NCBI RefSeq assembly: GCF_024396695.1 | Contig: NZ_CP094359.1 | Span: 1,674,001 to 1,738,000, forward strand | DNA length: 64,000 bases | Direction: 5' to 3' | From: Acidithiobacillus sp. YTS05 | GTDB lineage: Bacteria; Pseudomonadota; Gammaproteobacteria; Acidithiobacillales; Acidithiobacillaceae | Part shown: piece by piece, positions 54,829-63,310 of the stretch | Position numbering within the stretch: position 1 is the stretch's first letter | Layout of the letters: the number at the start of each line of letters is the position of its first letter | Program-made: the position numbers and the translations under genes | Notes under the pieces: generated by a model | What the model saw: only the letters and a program-made list of their open reading frames with translations | Database searches by the model: none | What the model was told of the DNA's origin: nothing

Positions 54829-55240
54829 GGTGAAGACTCCTCGAGGCAAGAATGAATCGATCCTGGCTGATGGTGACGGTCAAAACCTGGGGCCGGGCAC
54901 GCTCGATCAGCCACTGAGCACCCGGACGATCCGGGCGGTCTGGTCCCTCCTTGAGCCCCGTACCTTGCGGGAAGAGCACGATGGTCTTACCCGCCATCAA
55001 GATCTGGGCAAGGTGGCGTAACGCAAAGGGGCTGTCGGTGTCGAGCGGGACCATGCGATGGCCACCGACCAGCCACCCGTACCCACGCAACAGGGGAGCA
55101 CAAAGCGGGTGTCGTGCATAGGCAGGATCTACCGGAAATAGCGCATTGCGAATCCCCCGCCTGTGCGCCAACCACCAGGCAAGGCGCGGACCGTCGAGTA
55201 AAGAGACATGGGGGCGGGCGAGAACCAGGAGCCCTGTCAT
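54800..55240 (-). CDS. Short PlsC-like acyltransferase
   Basis: A 146-residue protein from MTGLLVLARPHVSLLDGPRLA. HVSLLD is the HX4D catalytic motif and IVLFPQGTGLKEG the counterpart of the FPEGTRS motif, both hallmarks of glycerolipid acyltransferases. It is shorter than PlsC (about 240) and lacks an obvious membrane anchor, so it may be a minimal or specialised form. It overlaps the topoisomerase stop (ATGA) and the next gene. A lipid-modifying enzyme within a relaxase operon is unusual. Confidence 0.7.
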   Translation of the reverse strand: MTGLLVLARPHVSLLDGPRLAWWLAHRRGIRNALFPVDPAYARHPLCAPLLRGYGWLVGGHRMVPLDTDSPFALRHLAQILMAGKTIVLFPQGTGLKEGPDRPDRPGAQWLIERARPQVLTVTISQDRFILASRSLHHAQSLESRL

Positions 55241-56334
55241 GTCCGCGCTCCAAAAGGTTTTCCCGGCTTGCCTTTCTCGTCTGCAAGTAGTGGGTGTGCA
55301 TCCCGGTTGGAGCACATCCAGAAATAGCTTCCCTTTTTCTTCTTCGACTCCAGGCGCTTTATCGTCGCTGAACCTTTGCAGATGGGACAGGGGAGGGTTT
55401 TTGCGCCCTTGCCGTTGCCATTGGTCTTCGCAGGAGTGGCAATGCCCGCGCCATTTGCCTTCATCTTGGTGATGGCAGTGGTCACCGTATCGGTTACCGC
55501 TCCGACAAAGCGATCGGCAGGAATGCGGCCGGCAGCCACTCCCGAGAGGAGGTCCTCCCAGCGGGCGGTGGTCACCGGGTTGGCAAATTCCCCCAGGTTG
55601 GATCGTTCGAGATAGGCGATCAGTGCCCGCCCTTTTGGGGTGGAGATCAGCTGCTTGCCCTTTTTCTGCAGATACTGCCGCCCAAAGAGCGTTTCCAGGA
55701 TCGATGCTCGCGTCGCTTCGGTTCCGAGCCCCGAGGTCTCTTTGAGTTTGGCGCGCGCCTCTGGGTCCGTCACAAACTTGTGGATGTTGCTCATGGCATC
55801 AATCAGCGAGCCTTCAGTAAACCGCGCGGGAGGCTTGGTCTGCCTGGCTTGCACTTGTCCGCTCTGCCCCTGGATGGAATCACCAGTTTGCATGAGCGGC
55901 AGCGGCGCCTGCCCCTCCTCCTCGCCCTCCTCTTCCGACTGCGCCTCTTTGCCGTAGAGCCTCTTCCACCCGTGGTCCAGGTCCTGCCGCCCCGTTGCTT
56001 TCCAGGTCTCACCACCAAGCTCTACCAAGACCAACAGAGCCTTGTAGCGATACTCCGGCAGGAACAGTGCTACATAGGATTTCCAGATCAGCTCATAGAG
56101 CTTCGCCTCCTTCTCTGAGAGCCCAGAAGCCCGCTCACCCGTGGGAACGATGGCGTTGTGGGCCGTGATCTTGCCGTTGTTCCAGGTAGCATGCTTCTGC
56201 CGAGGGTTGACCAGGCTGCGTACCGCGTCGGAAATCGGAAGCGATTGCAGAATCTTTGGGGCGTCTGCCAATTGTTCCTCGGGCAGGTACCGGCAATCCG
56301 TTCGGGGATACGTGGTGATTTTCTTCTCATAAAG
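55237..56334 (-). pseudogene. Type IA topoisomerase (TopB/TraE-like), C-terminal part split by IS
   Basis: The 365-residue distal part of a topoisomerase III-like enzyme. It begins at the active site LYEKKITTYPRTDCRYLP with the catalytic Tyr, has SGLGTEATRASILETLFGRQYLQKKGK near the middle, and ends in a Cys zinc-finger-like segment (LPCPICKG...YFWMCSNRD). It lacks its own start; the open frame merely runs into the IS. Joined to the N-terminal part at 57769-58692 it gives a continuous 673-residue protein. Confidence 0.9.
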
Positions 56335-56469
56335 ATGTAATGGATGCCTCCCCTTATAGGATCGGCAGCGGGGAGCTCCACGAGTAGGCAGGGAGCCCTC
56401 GCTTGAACCGAACGGCATCAAAGTGCCAAGGTGGAAGTTCATCCACAAATGGGTCAAGGAGGACTCACG

Positions 56470-57501
56470 ATGCAGAATACAATTTATGGGCTGGATTTGG
56501 CAAAACGGGTGATGCAGTTGCACTGGGTAGATTGGGAGACGGGCGAGATTCATCGCAAGCAAGTGCGACGTGGCAAATTGCTCGAGTTCTTTGTGAACCG
56601 CGAGCCCGGCATTGTCGCCATGGAAGCTTGTGGTAGTGCCCACTACTGGGCGCGGGAACTGGGCAAGCTAGGGCACGAGGTGCGCTTGATCGCGGCGCAG
56701 TTTGTGCGCCCTTTCGTCAAGACCAACAAGACCGATGCGGCAGACGCAGCGGCGATCTGGGAAACTGTTCAGCGTCCTGGTATGCGCTTTGTCGCCGTCA
56801 AAAGCGAGGAGCAGCAGTCCGTTCTGGCCTTGCATCGCATGCGGGAACAGTTGGTCAAGATCCGGACCATGCAGGTGAATGAGATTCGGGGGCTGCTCTA
56901 TGAATTTGGTATAGATCTTCCCCAAGGCCGCGAGAAAGGTCTCAAGGAGATCCCCGATGCTCTCTCGACGTTGGAGGACAGGCTATCGGCCGTGGCACTA
57001 GAGACCTTCCGGCGTCAGATCCAGCGGCTGGCAGAATTCGACAAAGACATAGCCGATATAGAGAAACGGCTGAGGCTATGGAAAAAGGACCAGGAAGCGG
57101 TGGCCCGTTTGATGGCGATCCCTGGCGTGGGGCTACTCACTGCCACAGCTATCGTGGCTACAGTAGGGGATATGAAGTCCTTTCGCTCTGGCCGGGAGTT
57201 CGCGTCGTTCTTGGGGTTGGTTCCACGGCAGACCGGTACTGGCGGGAAGATTCGCCTGTTGGGTATCAGCAAGCGCGGAGATACCTATCTCCGAACCCTA
57301 TTGGCCCATGGGGCGCGAGCCGTGGTGAATTGCCAGACCAGGGATCGAAATCCCTGGATCGACAAATTACGCTGTCGGCGGCCCCACAATGTGGTCGTCG
57401 TAGCACAAGCCAATAAAATGGCTCGAACGATCTGGGCGTTGCTGGCCAAAAACCGCCAGTATGACCCGAATTACAAGCCAATAGCGGTAGCCGTCGCATG
57501 A
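56470..57501 (+). CDS. IS110-family (IS1111 group) DEDD transposase/recombinase
   Basis: A 343-residue enzyme from MQNTIYGLDLAKR, preceded by AAGGAGG. The RuvC-like domain has YGLDLAKRVMQLHW (first Asp), VAMEACGSAHYWAREL (Glu) and TNKTDAADAAAIWE (Asp pair). The Tnp20 domain follows with LMAIPGVGLLTATAIVATVGDMKSFRSGREFASFLGLVPRQTGTGGK and its conserved Ser region (LGISKRGD). The enzyme is intact and in this family works with a structured bridge RNA. Confidence 0.93.
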   Translation: MQNTIYGLDLAKRVMQLHWVDWETGEIHRKQVRRGKLLEFFVNREPGIVAMEACGSAHYWARELGKLGHEVRLIAAQFVRPFVKTNKTDAADAAAIWETVQRPGMRFVAVKSEEQQSVLALHRMREQLVKIRTMQVNEIRGLLYEFGIDLPQGREKGLKEIPDALSTLEDRLSAVALETFRRQIQRLAEFDKDIADIEKRLRLWKKDQEAVARLMAIPGVGLLTATAIVATVGDMKSFRSGREFASFLGLVPRQTGTGGKIRLLGISKRGDTYLRTLLAHGARAVVNCQTRDRNPWIDKLRCRRPHNVVVVAQANKMARTIWALLAKNRQYDPNYKPIAVAVA

Positions 57502-57751
57502 TTACAGGACGATAGTCGAATAGCATGTTTATAGTTTCACAGTTGCGCAGGTAGGCACGATTGATGGCGTAACAGGTCAGACCGGGGAAGGGAGAGCCTG
57601 GATCAATCTTGTCCCAAAAAAGGACGCAATAAAGATAAGGTCCCTTTCAGCGGATTTCATCAGGGCCAGCAGGAACCTCCTGCATAACAGGCCGGATATA
57701 AGGCAGCACTTTGACCTCACCGTCATACATCGAACGTCGACTTGCTCAAAT
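57502..57751 (+). ncRNA. Candidate bridge RNA of the IS1111-type element
   Basis: Non-coding 3' end of the IS, where IS1111-type elements encode the bridge RNA. It contains ATAAAG (57629-57634), identical to the target left of the insertion. CAATC (57604-57608) is complementary to the target right of it (GGATTGG). The two flank a small hairpin GTCC-CAAAAAA-GGAC. ATATAAG (57696-57702) matches the IS right end, as a donor guide would. Matches are short and suggestive only. I see no gene here. Confidence 0.5.
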
Positions 57752-57768
57752 GGAGGCATCCATATAAG

Positions 57769-58692
57769 GGATTGGCAGGTGTCGAGAACCTCCTGGGCGC
57801 CCATGCCAAAGCGGCTCGAGGCCACCTTTTGCAACGTCGAGAGATTGAAGGGCAAGGGTGCTGCCTGCTTCTGCTCCTTGGCCTCGAACTTGGTTACCCG
57901 GCCTGTTCCCGTAGCCTTGGTAGCAGCGGCATCCGCCAATTTCCGATCGATCAGCCGGCCCTCGGAATCAAAACCTGGTCCATCGGGGTTCTGCGGGCTC
58001 CACTTCGCAATGAAACCGCCCCGCGCATGCTGGCATTGGGCAAAGACTTCAAAATAATCCGAAGGCCGAAAATTCTCGATTTCGATATCGCGCCGAACCA
58101 CCAGGGCCAGGGTTGGCGTCTGTACCCGGCCAACGGAAAACAAATCGCCAGAGCGAACCGTGACACAGCGCGTAAGATTCATGCCCACCAGCCAGTCGGA
58201 CTGGCTTCGCGCCTCGGCAGCATCCTTGAGAGGGCGGTACTTCTCGTTGCTCTCCAAGGCAGCGAAGGCCTTCTGGACGTTTTCCCTGTCCAAAGCCTTG
58301 AGCCAGACCCGCAACACCCGACCCCGATACCGAAAATGCTCCAGAATCTCGTCGATCAGGAGCTGCCCCTCGCGGTCGGGGTCTCCGGCATTGACGACCG
58401 TATCGGCAGTCTTCAGCAGCTTGCCAATGTGCTGTAGCTGCTCCTTGATGCCGCGGCCGGTCTTGGGATGCTTGATCCACTGGTCAGGGATGATGGGCAG
58501 ATCCTCGAGGCGCCATATCTTCGTTCCCTTGGCCGTCTTGGGGATGGAATCCGGCAGGTATTCGTCGGGCTCCGCCTGCTCCAGAATGTGTCCAATGGCA
58601 TTGGTGATTTCATACTGGCTGGCCTTCGGCCCCAGCCCCTCCCGAATCGCCCGGCCCATGCTGGGCTTTTCGGCAATGATGACAGTGGCCAT
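57769..58692 (-). pseudogene. Type IA topoisomerase (TopB/TraE-like), N-terminal part split by IS
   Basis: The first 308 residues of the split topoisomerase. It has the TOPRIM domain MATVIIAEKPSMGRAIREGLG, AGDPDREGQLLIDEILEHF near 100, and domain II/IV parts SVGRVQTPTLALVVRRD near 190 and FNLSTLQKVASSRFGMGAQEVLDTCQS at the break. The enzyme stops just before the catalytic Tyr, so this half alone cannot cleave DNA. Its frame runs on for about 63 codons into the IS. Plasmid TopB/TraE enzymes resolve single-stranded transfer intermediates. The operon promoter is the full 30-bp element 28 bp upstream. Confidence 0.9.
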
Positions 58693-58720
58693 GGTGATGA
58701 CTCCTGAAAATTCCTGACTG

Positions 58721-58750
58721 GGTATAGCCAGACCCGGAGGGGATCGGTAG
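58721..58750 (-). promoter_or_regulatory. 30-bp element promoter/operator, copy 5 (topoisomerase-relaxase operon)
   Basis: Plus-strand halves GGTATAGCCAG and GGGGATCGGTAG at the fixed spacing, 28 bp before the topoisomerase start. It is about 29 kb from the nearest trb copy, so the mobilisation operon shares the trb control signal. Confidence 0.85.
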
Positions 58751-58926
58751 GCTGGGCGCTTTTCGGGAAATCAATAGCATCTTCTGATGTAGTGGTCTTC
58801 CTTTGCTGCGATATTCTGCGGCAGATTTGGCGAGAGTGCTGGGCAACGCCTTTACGCTGCAACAAAGTGAACGAGAAGAGCACCACACGCCCTCCGGCGG
58901 CTTGCAGATGTTTACCTATGGCTTGT
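58751..58926. other. Intergenic stretch between topoisomerase promoter and IS
   Basis: No gene or RNA is supported. It ends with the left copy of the 16-bp target repeat (GTTTACCTATGGCTTG, 58911-58926). Confidence 0.5.
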
Positions 58927-60362
58927 GTCAACCCAAAGTTGAAATGTCCTCTTTTCTCCCAGACTGAAATGTCCCCTTTCTCATGCCTTTTGTGGTGTCA
59001 GAGGGTAGCGGAGGGTGAAGAAGTGGCGCCTCGTCTCCACGGATGGTCGGGTGCAGGCTTATAGGTTTTGCGGTGGAGCTGGATGGTCTTGGCTTGCTCG
59101 ACGGTGGCATGGATGCTCTTCTCATCGTCTACGGGGATGGGCGGCTCGCCTTCGTTGAGGATGCGATAAGGCAGAGCCTTTCCTTGGTAAAGCAAGGTCA
59201 CCGTGCCGTCGAAGGCCTCGCAGACCGTGATCTGTGCCCCTCTGAGGCGATAGCCTTTGCCCTGTCCGGTGAGCTGGTACTCCCGGTTCTTGTACTGGAG
59301 GGTGAGGTTCTTCGAGAGCTTGCGGTGGCTTTGCAGGCTGAAGATCAGGTCGAGCTCCAGAGCGTCGTGCAGCACCGGACGATGCGCGTCGGTGGCATTC
59401 TGCGGAGCCACGGCGAAGCGTGCGTTGTACTCCTTTCTAAAGCTCGGCAGGAAGGCGTTGGCGGCGTCGATGTCCGAAATGCCGGCCAGACGCAGCTCCT
59501 TGACCAGGCGATCCTGGAGGGTCTGATTGGCCCGCTCGACGCGGCCCTTGGCCTGCGGTGTGTTGGCGTGGATCGGTGCGATGTCGAGGGTCTTGAGCGC
59601 GCGGGTGAACTGCGTCAGTTCCCCCTCCCGCTCCGGGTGGTTCACCCGGAAGATGCCGTGCTTGTCGGAGTAGAGCGCCACCGGCCGCCCATGCTCGCTC
59701 AGGTAGCTGCGCAGGGTCTCCAGGTAGGCTTGGGTCGTCTCGGCGGGGGCGAAGCGCAGGGCCAGCAACTCGCTGGTGGCATCGTCAATGAACACGATCA
59801 ACGTGCGACGCGGTCCCCGACCCTCGAACCAATCATGGGGTGAGCCGTCGATCTGTACCAGCTCGCCCCGGCAGGGACGCCGGGGACGGCGCTGATGGAT
59901 CTGGGCCGACTTGCGGGTTTTGGGCTTCCACACTCCCTCGGTCATCATCCACTGCCGCAGCGTCTCCGCCGAGAGCTGGTACCCGTGGCGCTCACGGAGC
60001 TTCTCAACGGCCAGCGTGGGGCCGAAGTCGGCATAGTGACTGCGGACTAACCCCAACACCTCTTGGCGTACCGCTCCCGATAGCGCATTGCCGGGACGCT
60101 GCCCCAAGTGGCGGGACACCAGTCCTGCCGCCCCTTCCTCTCGAAATCGGATCAGCAGACGCCTGACCTGCCGCACGCTCAGACCGAGTTGCTGTGCCGC
60201 CTCATGCTGCCGTACCGTCCGGCTGACCACCTGCTGCATCACCTCCAGCCGGTCCACCGCCTTCTGCGTCATCGTAATGGTCTCCTCTGTCACCGCTCCC
60301 CCAAAACCAAAAGGGGACATTTTACAATTGGACAAAGAGGACATTACGCCTTTGGGCTAACA
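58927..60362 (-). mobile_element. ISNCY/IS1202-like insertion sequence, complete
   Basis: A 1436-bp element. Its ends are imperfect inverted repeats: left TGTCAACCCAAAG then AATGTCCTCTTTT, right (reversed) TGTTAGCCCAAAG then AATGTCCTCTTTG. Each end also has a second inner copy of AAATGTCCCCTTT. GTTTACCTATGGCTTG is directly repeated at 58911-58926 and 60363-60378, a 16-bp target duplication. Long duplications (15-17 bp among others) are known for the IS1202 group. Confidence 0.88.
58998..60272 (-). CDS. ISNCY/IS1202-type DDE transposase
   Basis: A 424-residue transposase from MTQKAVDRLEVMQQVVSRTVRQHEAAQQLGLSVRQVRRLLIRF, an N-terminal helix-turn-helix. An integrase core follows with GELVQIDGSPHDWFEG (first Asp near 145), LYSDKHGIFRV (second Asp near 210) and TPQAKGRVERANQTLQDRLVKELR (Glu near 255). 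A C-terminal beta domain (LTLQYKNREYQL) ends it. Intact. Confidence 0.92.
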   Translation of the reverse strand: MTQKAVDRLEVMQQVVSRTVRQHEAAQQLGLSVRQVRRLLIRFREEGAAGLVSRHLGQRPGNALSGAVRQEVLGLVRSHYADFGPTLAVEKLRERHGYQLSAETLRQWMMTEGVWKPKTRKSAQIHQRRPRRPCRGELVQIDGSPHDWFEGRGPRRTLIVFIDDATSELLALRFAPAETTQAYLETLRSYLSEHGRPVALYSDKHGIFRVNHPEREGELTQFTRALKTLDIAPIHANTPQAKGRVERANQTLQDRLVKELRLAGISDIDAANAFLPSFRKEYNARFAVAPQNATDAHRPVLHDALELDLIFSLQSHRKLSKNLTLQYKNREYQLTGQGKGYRLRGAQITVCEAFDGTVTLLYQGKALPYRILNEGEPPIPVDDEKSIHATVEQAKTIQLHRKTYKPAPDHPWRRGATSSPSATL

Positions 60363-60441
60363 GTTTACCTATGGCTTGTTTCAAAAGCTCGCATGATTGG
60401 CTACTCTCGCACCTGAATGGCAACTGGGTCAGGAGACGGTA

Positions 60442-61458
60442 GTGCCCATAAGCTTTGCGGTCCATGACGGTCAGGGGGTGTTTTCTTATCCCAAGGAGCC
60501 CTTCTGGGATCTGGATGAACAGTTGGATGAGCTGATTCACGCCAAAAATACCGGGCAGATGAGTCTGAATGCCTATCTCAAAGTGTTGCAGGCCCTAGTA
60601 GCGCAGGAGCCCGAATGGATTGATGGCCATGCGCACATTGGCAACACCTACTACGAAAAAGGGCAACCCAAGAAAGCGCTAGAGGCTTGTCTCAAAGGGG
60701 TAGAGATTGGCCAACGACTGGTCCCAAGCGGATACCAAGGACCCGTAGAATGGGGACACTTGGAAAATCGTCCCTTTCTGCGAGCCATGAATGGCGTGGT
60801 TCTCTCTTACGTCTACCTGCACCGTCATAAGGATGCCATTGCCGCCATCCAGCAGCTTCTCGCCTATGATCCCGATGATAATCTCGGTGTGCGCTTCTTC
60901 TTGGGATCGGAGCAACTACGTGTTGGGCAAAAGGAGCAGGCTAAAGTCACTCTGAAAGAGGAGTCGGTTTATCCCCCTTGTCGCTATGACCTCGCGTTGC
61001 TGTATCTGGAGGATGCCGATTATCTTCGCGCCGCCACGGAACTACGTAAGGCCTTTCTCTTGAATCCTTACATCGTGGAGGAGCTCTTGGGCAACCCGGA
61101 GCCCAGGCGTACCTTGCGCACAAATTCCGCGCTCTTTGCGGATCGGGAAACGGCTGACCATTACGTGCATACCTACAGCGGCCGATGGAACTATCTCTAT
61201 TCCTACCTGAACTTCTTGCATTGGGTCTACAACCATTCTGTGACGCTCCGAGACCGGGCGGCCTATCAGGCCATTTTGGAGGCGATGCTGCAGGAAAGTG
61301 ATGGCAACCGGCGTGTGGCGCTGCTGCACCAGAGCGAAGAAATTTTAATGAACATAACGGACAAGAGCTCTCAGCCCATTGTACAGAAGGTAACCACGGC
61401 ACGAGGGCGGGAAGGTCATCCTTGGCACATCTTAGAGGATGACCGGGGGATTTTGTGA
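60442..61458 (+). CDS. TPR-containing protein of unknown function
   Basis: A 338-residue protein with helical repeats of TPR type: EPEWIDGHAHIGNTYYEKGQPKKALEACLKGVEIG, AIAAIQQLLAYDPDDNLGVRFFLGSEQLRVGQ, and DLALLYLEDADYLRAATELRKAFLLNP. I favour the GTG start at 60442 because AGGAGA lies five bases upstream; a TTG at 60397 directly after a stop is the only longer alternative. Function unknown. It starts 63 bp right of the IS duplication, so its promoter may have been displaced. Confidence 0.75.
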   Translation: MPISFAVHDGQGVFSYPKEPFWDLDEQLDELIHAKNTGQMSLNAYLKVLQALVAQEPEWIDGHAHIGNTYYEKGQPKKALEACLKGVEIGQRLVPSGYQGPVEWGHLENRPFLRAMNGVVLSYVYLHRHKDAIAAIQQLLAYDPDDNLGVRFFLGSEQLRVGQKEQAKVTLKEESVYPPCRYDLALLYLEDADYLRAATELRKAFLLNPYIVEELLGNPEPRRTLRTNSALFADRETADHYVHTYSGRWNYLYSYLNFLHWVYNHSVTLRDRAAYQAILEAMLQESDGNRRVALLHQSEEILMNITDKSSQPIVQKVTTARGREGHPWHILEDDRGIL

Positions 61459-61492
61459 GAACCCATGCTAGCGGAAACTGCGGAGCCCCAAA

Positions 61493-61963
61493 ATGATTCG
61501 TCCCGTTCCCGTATTGCGATCGTTACTTTTGACGGCCTGTGCTCTTCTTTGCCCCGTTACCAGCATGGCCGCATCCAGCACCGCCACAATGACTTGGCAG
61601 AAGCCCAAGGTGCTGTGGATTGGCACAGACAATGCCAATGATCACCGGGTAGGGAAGGGGCTGTTTTCTGCGAACCTGATCCAGGCTGCTCCTGGATTAC
61701 CCAAAGAGTGCTGGGAAAAGACAGCCCTTGGCAGCAAATATCTCGTAGCTCCCAATGGTCCCTACTGGTGTCGCGGCAACAAGACCGGCCTGGTCATTGG
61801 GACGGACCAGTTCAGGCTCCTCTCCTGCGCTGGCGATGGCTGCCAAGCGATAGAAACCTTTGTGCCTAACCAGTTCTTTGCTGCCGGAAAGGAGTCACTT
61901 GGCTACTGGAGTGGGCAGGCGGTAACGTGGCCCAAAGTCGTGGAGTTGCAAATCGAACGCTAA
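61493..61963 (+). CDS. Secreted protein with four cysteines, unknown function
   Basis: A 156-residue protein with a signal peptide (about 1-26, SMAAS). The mature part has four Cys (KECWEKT, YWCRGN, SCAGDGC...) that could form two disulfides. No family recognised. It follows the TPR gene by 34 bp in the same direction, so it is probably co-transcribed. Confidence 0.65.
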   Translation: MIRPVPVLRSLLLTACALLCPVTSMAASSTATMTWQKPKVLWIGTDNANDHRVGKGLFSANLIQAAPGLPKECWEKTALGSKYLVAPNGPYWCRGNKTGLVIGTDQFRLLSCAGDGCQAIETFVPNQFFAAGKESLGYWSGQAVTWPKVVELQIER

Positions 61964-62131
61964 TCCTGGTGCTCCCCTATACACTCGCGTCCGTGCGCCG
62001 GCGCGGCAAGCGCGATCTGCATGCCGGCTCAGACCCCAAATCGAGGGAAGCCCTATCGCGTGCGTCCATATCTGATAGTCGGCACAGAGAATACGGCCTA
62101 ACACTTGAGTGGACCCACCACGGCCCAAACG
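61964..62131. other. Intergenic region, nothing recognised
   Basis: 168 bp between the secreted-protein gene and the convergent vapC-like gene. I see no coding frame with a start and ribosome-binding sequence, and no clear terminator. Confidence 0.5.
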
Positions 62132-62527
62132 TCAACCCGCAGAGAGCGCTACCGCGATGCCTGGAAACGAACGGAGCACTTTGCCGTCCATGGTTACGAG
62201 CTTCGCGGCAAGTTTCTTCGCAAGCGCTACAAATTCGCAATCGTAGGCGGAGCACTCACTGTTGCACACAAGTTCCAGGACGCTGTGCGAGTCCACTTCG
62301 TATTCGGCGCCATTGAGCAAGTCTTCAGCTTCGCTTTGGAGCGCATACGCCTGCTCAAACGTTAGGTTCCCCCGCCGCATGTATCCGGCCAGAACGTTTC
62401 GAAACTCGCTACGCCAAAGTATGGGTGCGGCCCAATCAGGGTCGCGTTCCATCAGTGCCTCTGCCACCGCCGTGTACTCCCCCGGGAGGTACAAATACGC
62501 CAGCACGTTTGTGTCCACGACGATCAT
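62132..62527 (-). CDS. VapC-type PIN-domain toxin
   Basis: A 131-residue PIN ribonuclease. Acidic residues are in MIVVDTNVLAYLYLPGE (Asp5), WRSEFRNVLAGYMRRG (Glu near 41), SAYDCEFVALAKKL (Asp near 95) and VTMDGKVLRSFPG (Asp near 113). VapC toxins cut tRNA or rRNA. Its ATG overlaps the antitoxin stop by 4 bp. Confidence 0.92.
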   Translation of the reverse strand: MIVVDTNVLAYLYLPGEYTAVAEALMERDPDWAAPILWRSEFRNVLAGYMRRGNLTFEQAYALQSEAEDLLNGAEYEVDSHSVLELVCNSECSAYDCEFVALAKKLAAKLVTMDGKVLRSFPGIAVALSAG

Positions 62528-62766
62528 GGACGCCCTTCTTTCTTCAAGGCGTCAATATCATGGGCGTGAAACTCCATACTCAATCCTGTCCGTAGCTGGC
62601 GGGCTCGGGCAAGTCGCTCGCCAGGAGCTATCTTGGTCGGCGTAAGCACGGTCTCAAGGCACACTATGGCCTCGCTGTTCAGGCTACGGCGGTGCATCTC
62701 CGCTGCGGCCCGTAGTCGATCGTACACATCATCCGGAATATTCTTCAACGTCAGTGTCGTAGGCAT
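62524..62766 (-). CDS. FitA/Arc-type ribbon-helix-helix antitoxin
   Basis: An 80-residue protein from MPTTLTLKNIPDDVYDRLRAAAEMHRRSLNSEAIVCLETVL, an RHH DNA-binding domain like FitA. The C-terminal tail (LRTGLSMEFHAHDIDALKKEGRP) would block the toxin. It probably represses the pair at the palindrome 17 bp upstream. Confidence 0.9.
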   Translation of the reverse strand: MPTTLTLKNIPDDVYDRLRAAAEMHRRSLNSEAIVCLETVLTPTKIAPGERLARARQLRTGLSMEFHAHDIDALKKEGRP

Positions 62767-62782
62767 TATTCCCTCCAACCAC

Positions 62783-62794
62783 TATGGCACCATA
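62783..62794. promoter_or_regulatory. Palindromic operator of the vapBC-like operon
   Basis: TATGG-CA-CCATA is a 5-bp-arm inverted repeat, followed by a second ATGG (62795). It lies directly upstream of the antitoxin start, where RHH antitoxins bind. Confidence 0.55.
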
Positions 62795-62940
62795 ATGGTT
62801 TCATTGTACAACCCCATTGCTTGCCTGCCAATCCGCCGGCCAACCGATCGCTGCAGGAGACGCTCCGCCTACCGGCGGCGCGATTACACGTCTGCATACC
62901 GATACCAGCCAGTAATCGAATCGCATTCACTGACGACCCA

Positions 62941-63285
62941 TTAGTGTATTCCAACATGGTGCACCCCTATCGACAAGGTTTCCTGACAGTCAATGACCGA
63001 CCAGAGCTCCCATACCCCCGGCTTGGCAATGACCAGCCGGTACCCCCGATACACCAGTTCCTCGACGGTTGCCCAAAAGTCCAGATGAGCGCCCTGGATA
63101 TGCAGGTAGCGCCGACCTTCCTCGCTTCGCAGCCCGAGGATCGGCAGCAGTCTTCCATCATGGCGCCGGACAAGACCCAACAACCCATTGTTCACGCAGC
63201 GTGAGATGGCCTCCCCTGAATCGGATGACCACCACCCTCTCCTGTACGTAACCGCTTCCTTTCCGCTCATGGCTTCGTCTCGCAT
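62941..63285 (-). CDS. Small element protein of unknown function
   Basis: A 114-residue protein from MRDEAMSGKEAVTYRRGWW. It has no membrane segment; the body is LLGLVRRHDGRLLPILGLRSEEGRRYLHIQGAHLDFWATVEELVYRGYRLV. The start at 63285 is chosen because GGTATAGCC (GGCTATACC leftward), the -10 half of the element promoter, lies just upstream (63302-63310). The open frame is longer but passes through that promoter-like sequence. Function unknown. Confidence 0.55.
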   Translation of the reverse strand: MRDEAMSGKEAVTYRRGWWSSDSGEAISRCVNNGLLGLVRRHDGRLLPILGLRSEEGRRYLHIQGAHLDFWATVEELVYRGYRLVIAKPGVWELWSVIDCQETLSIGVHHVGIH

Positions 63286-63301
63286 CAAAACACCTGTCGT
63301 G

Positions 63302-63310
63302 GTATAGCCG
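63302..63310 (-). promoter_or_regulatory. Half-copy of the element-wide promoter motif
   Basis: GGTATAGCC matches the downstream half of the 30-bp element; the GATCGGTAG half is missing. It lies 17 bp upstream of the small-protein start at 63285. Confidence 0.35.

Larger units (their letters stand above)
56335..57768 (+). mobile_element. IS110-family, IS1111-type insertion sequence
   Basis: A 1434-bp element inserted in the topoisomerase gene. ATGGATGCCTCC (56340-56351) and its exact reverse GGAGGCATCCAT (57752-57763) are subterminal inverted repeats, as in the IS1111 subgroup. There is no target duplication. Removing exactly this segment restores ...Q-S-L-Y-E... of the topoisomerase in frame. 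It has one transposase and about 250 bp of non-coding sequence at the right end. Confidence 0.9.
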
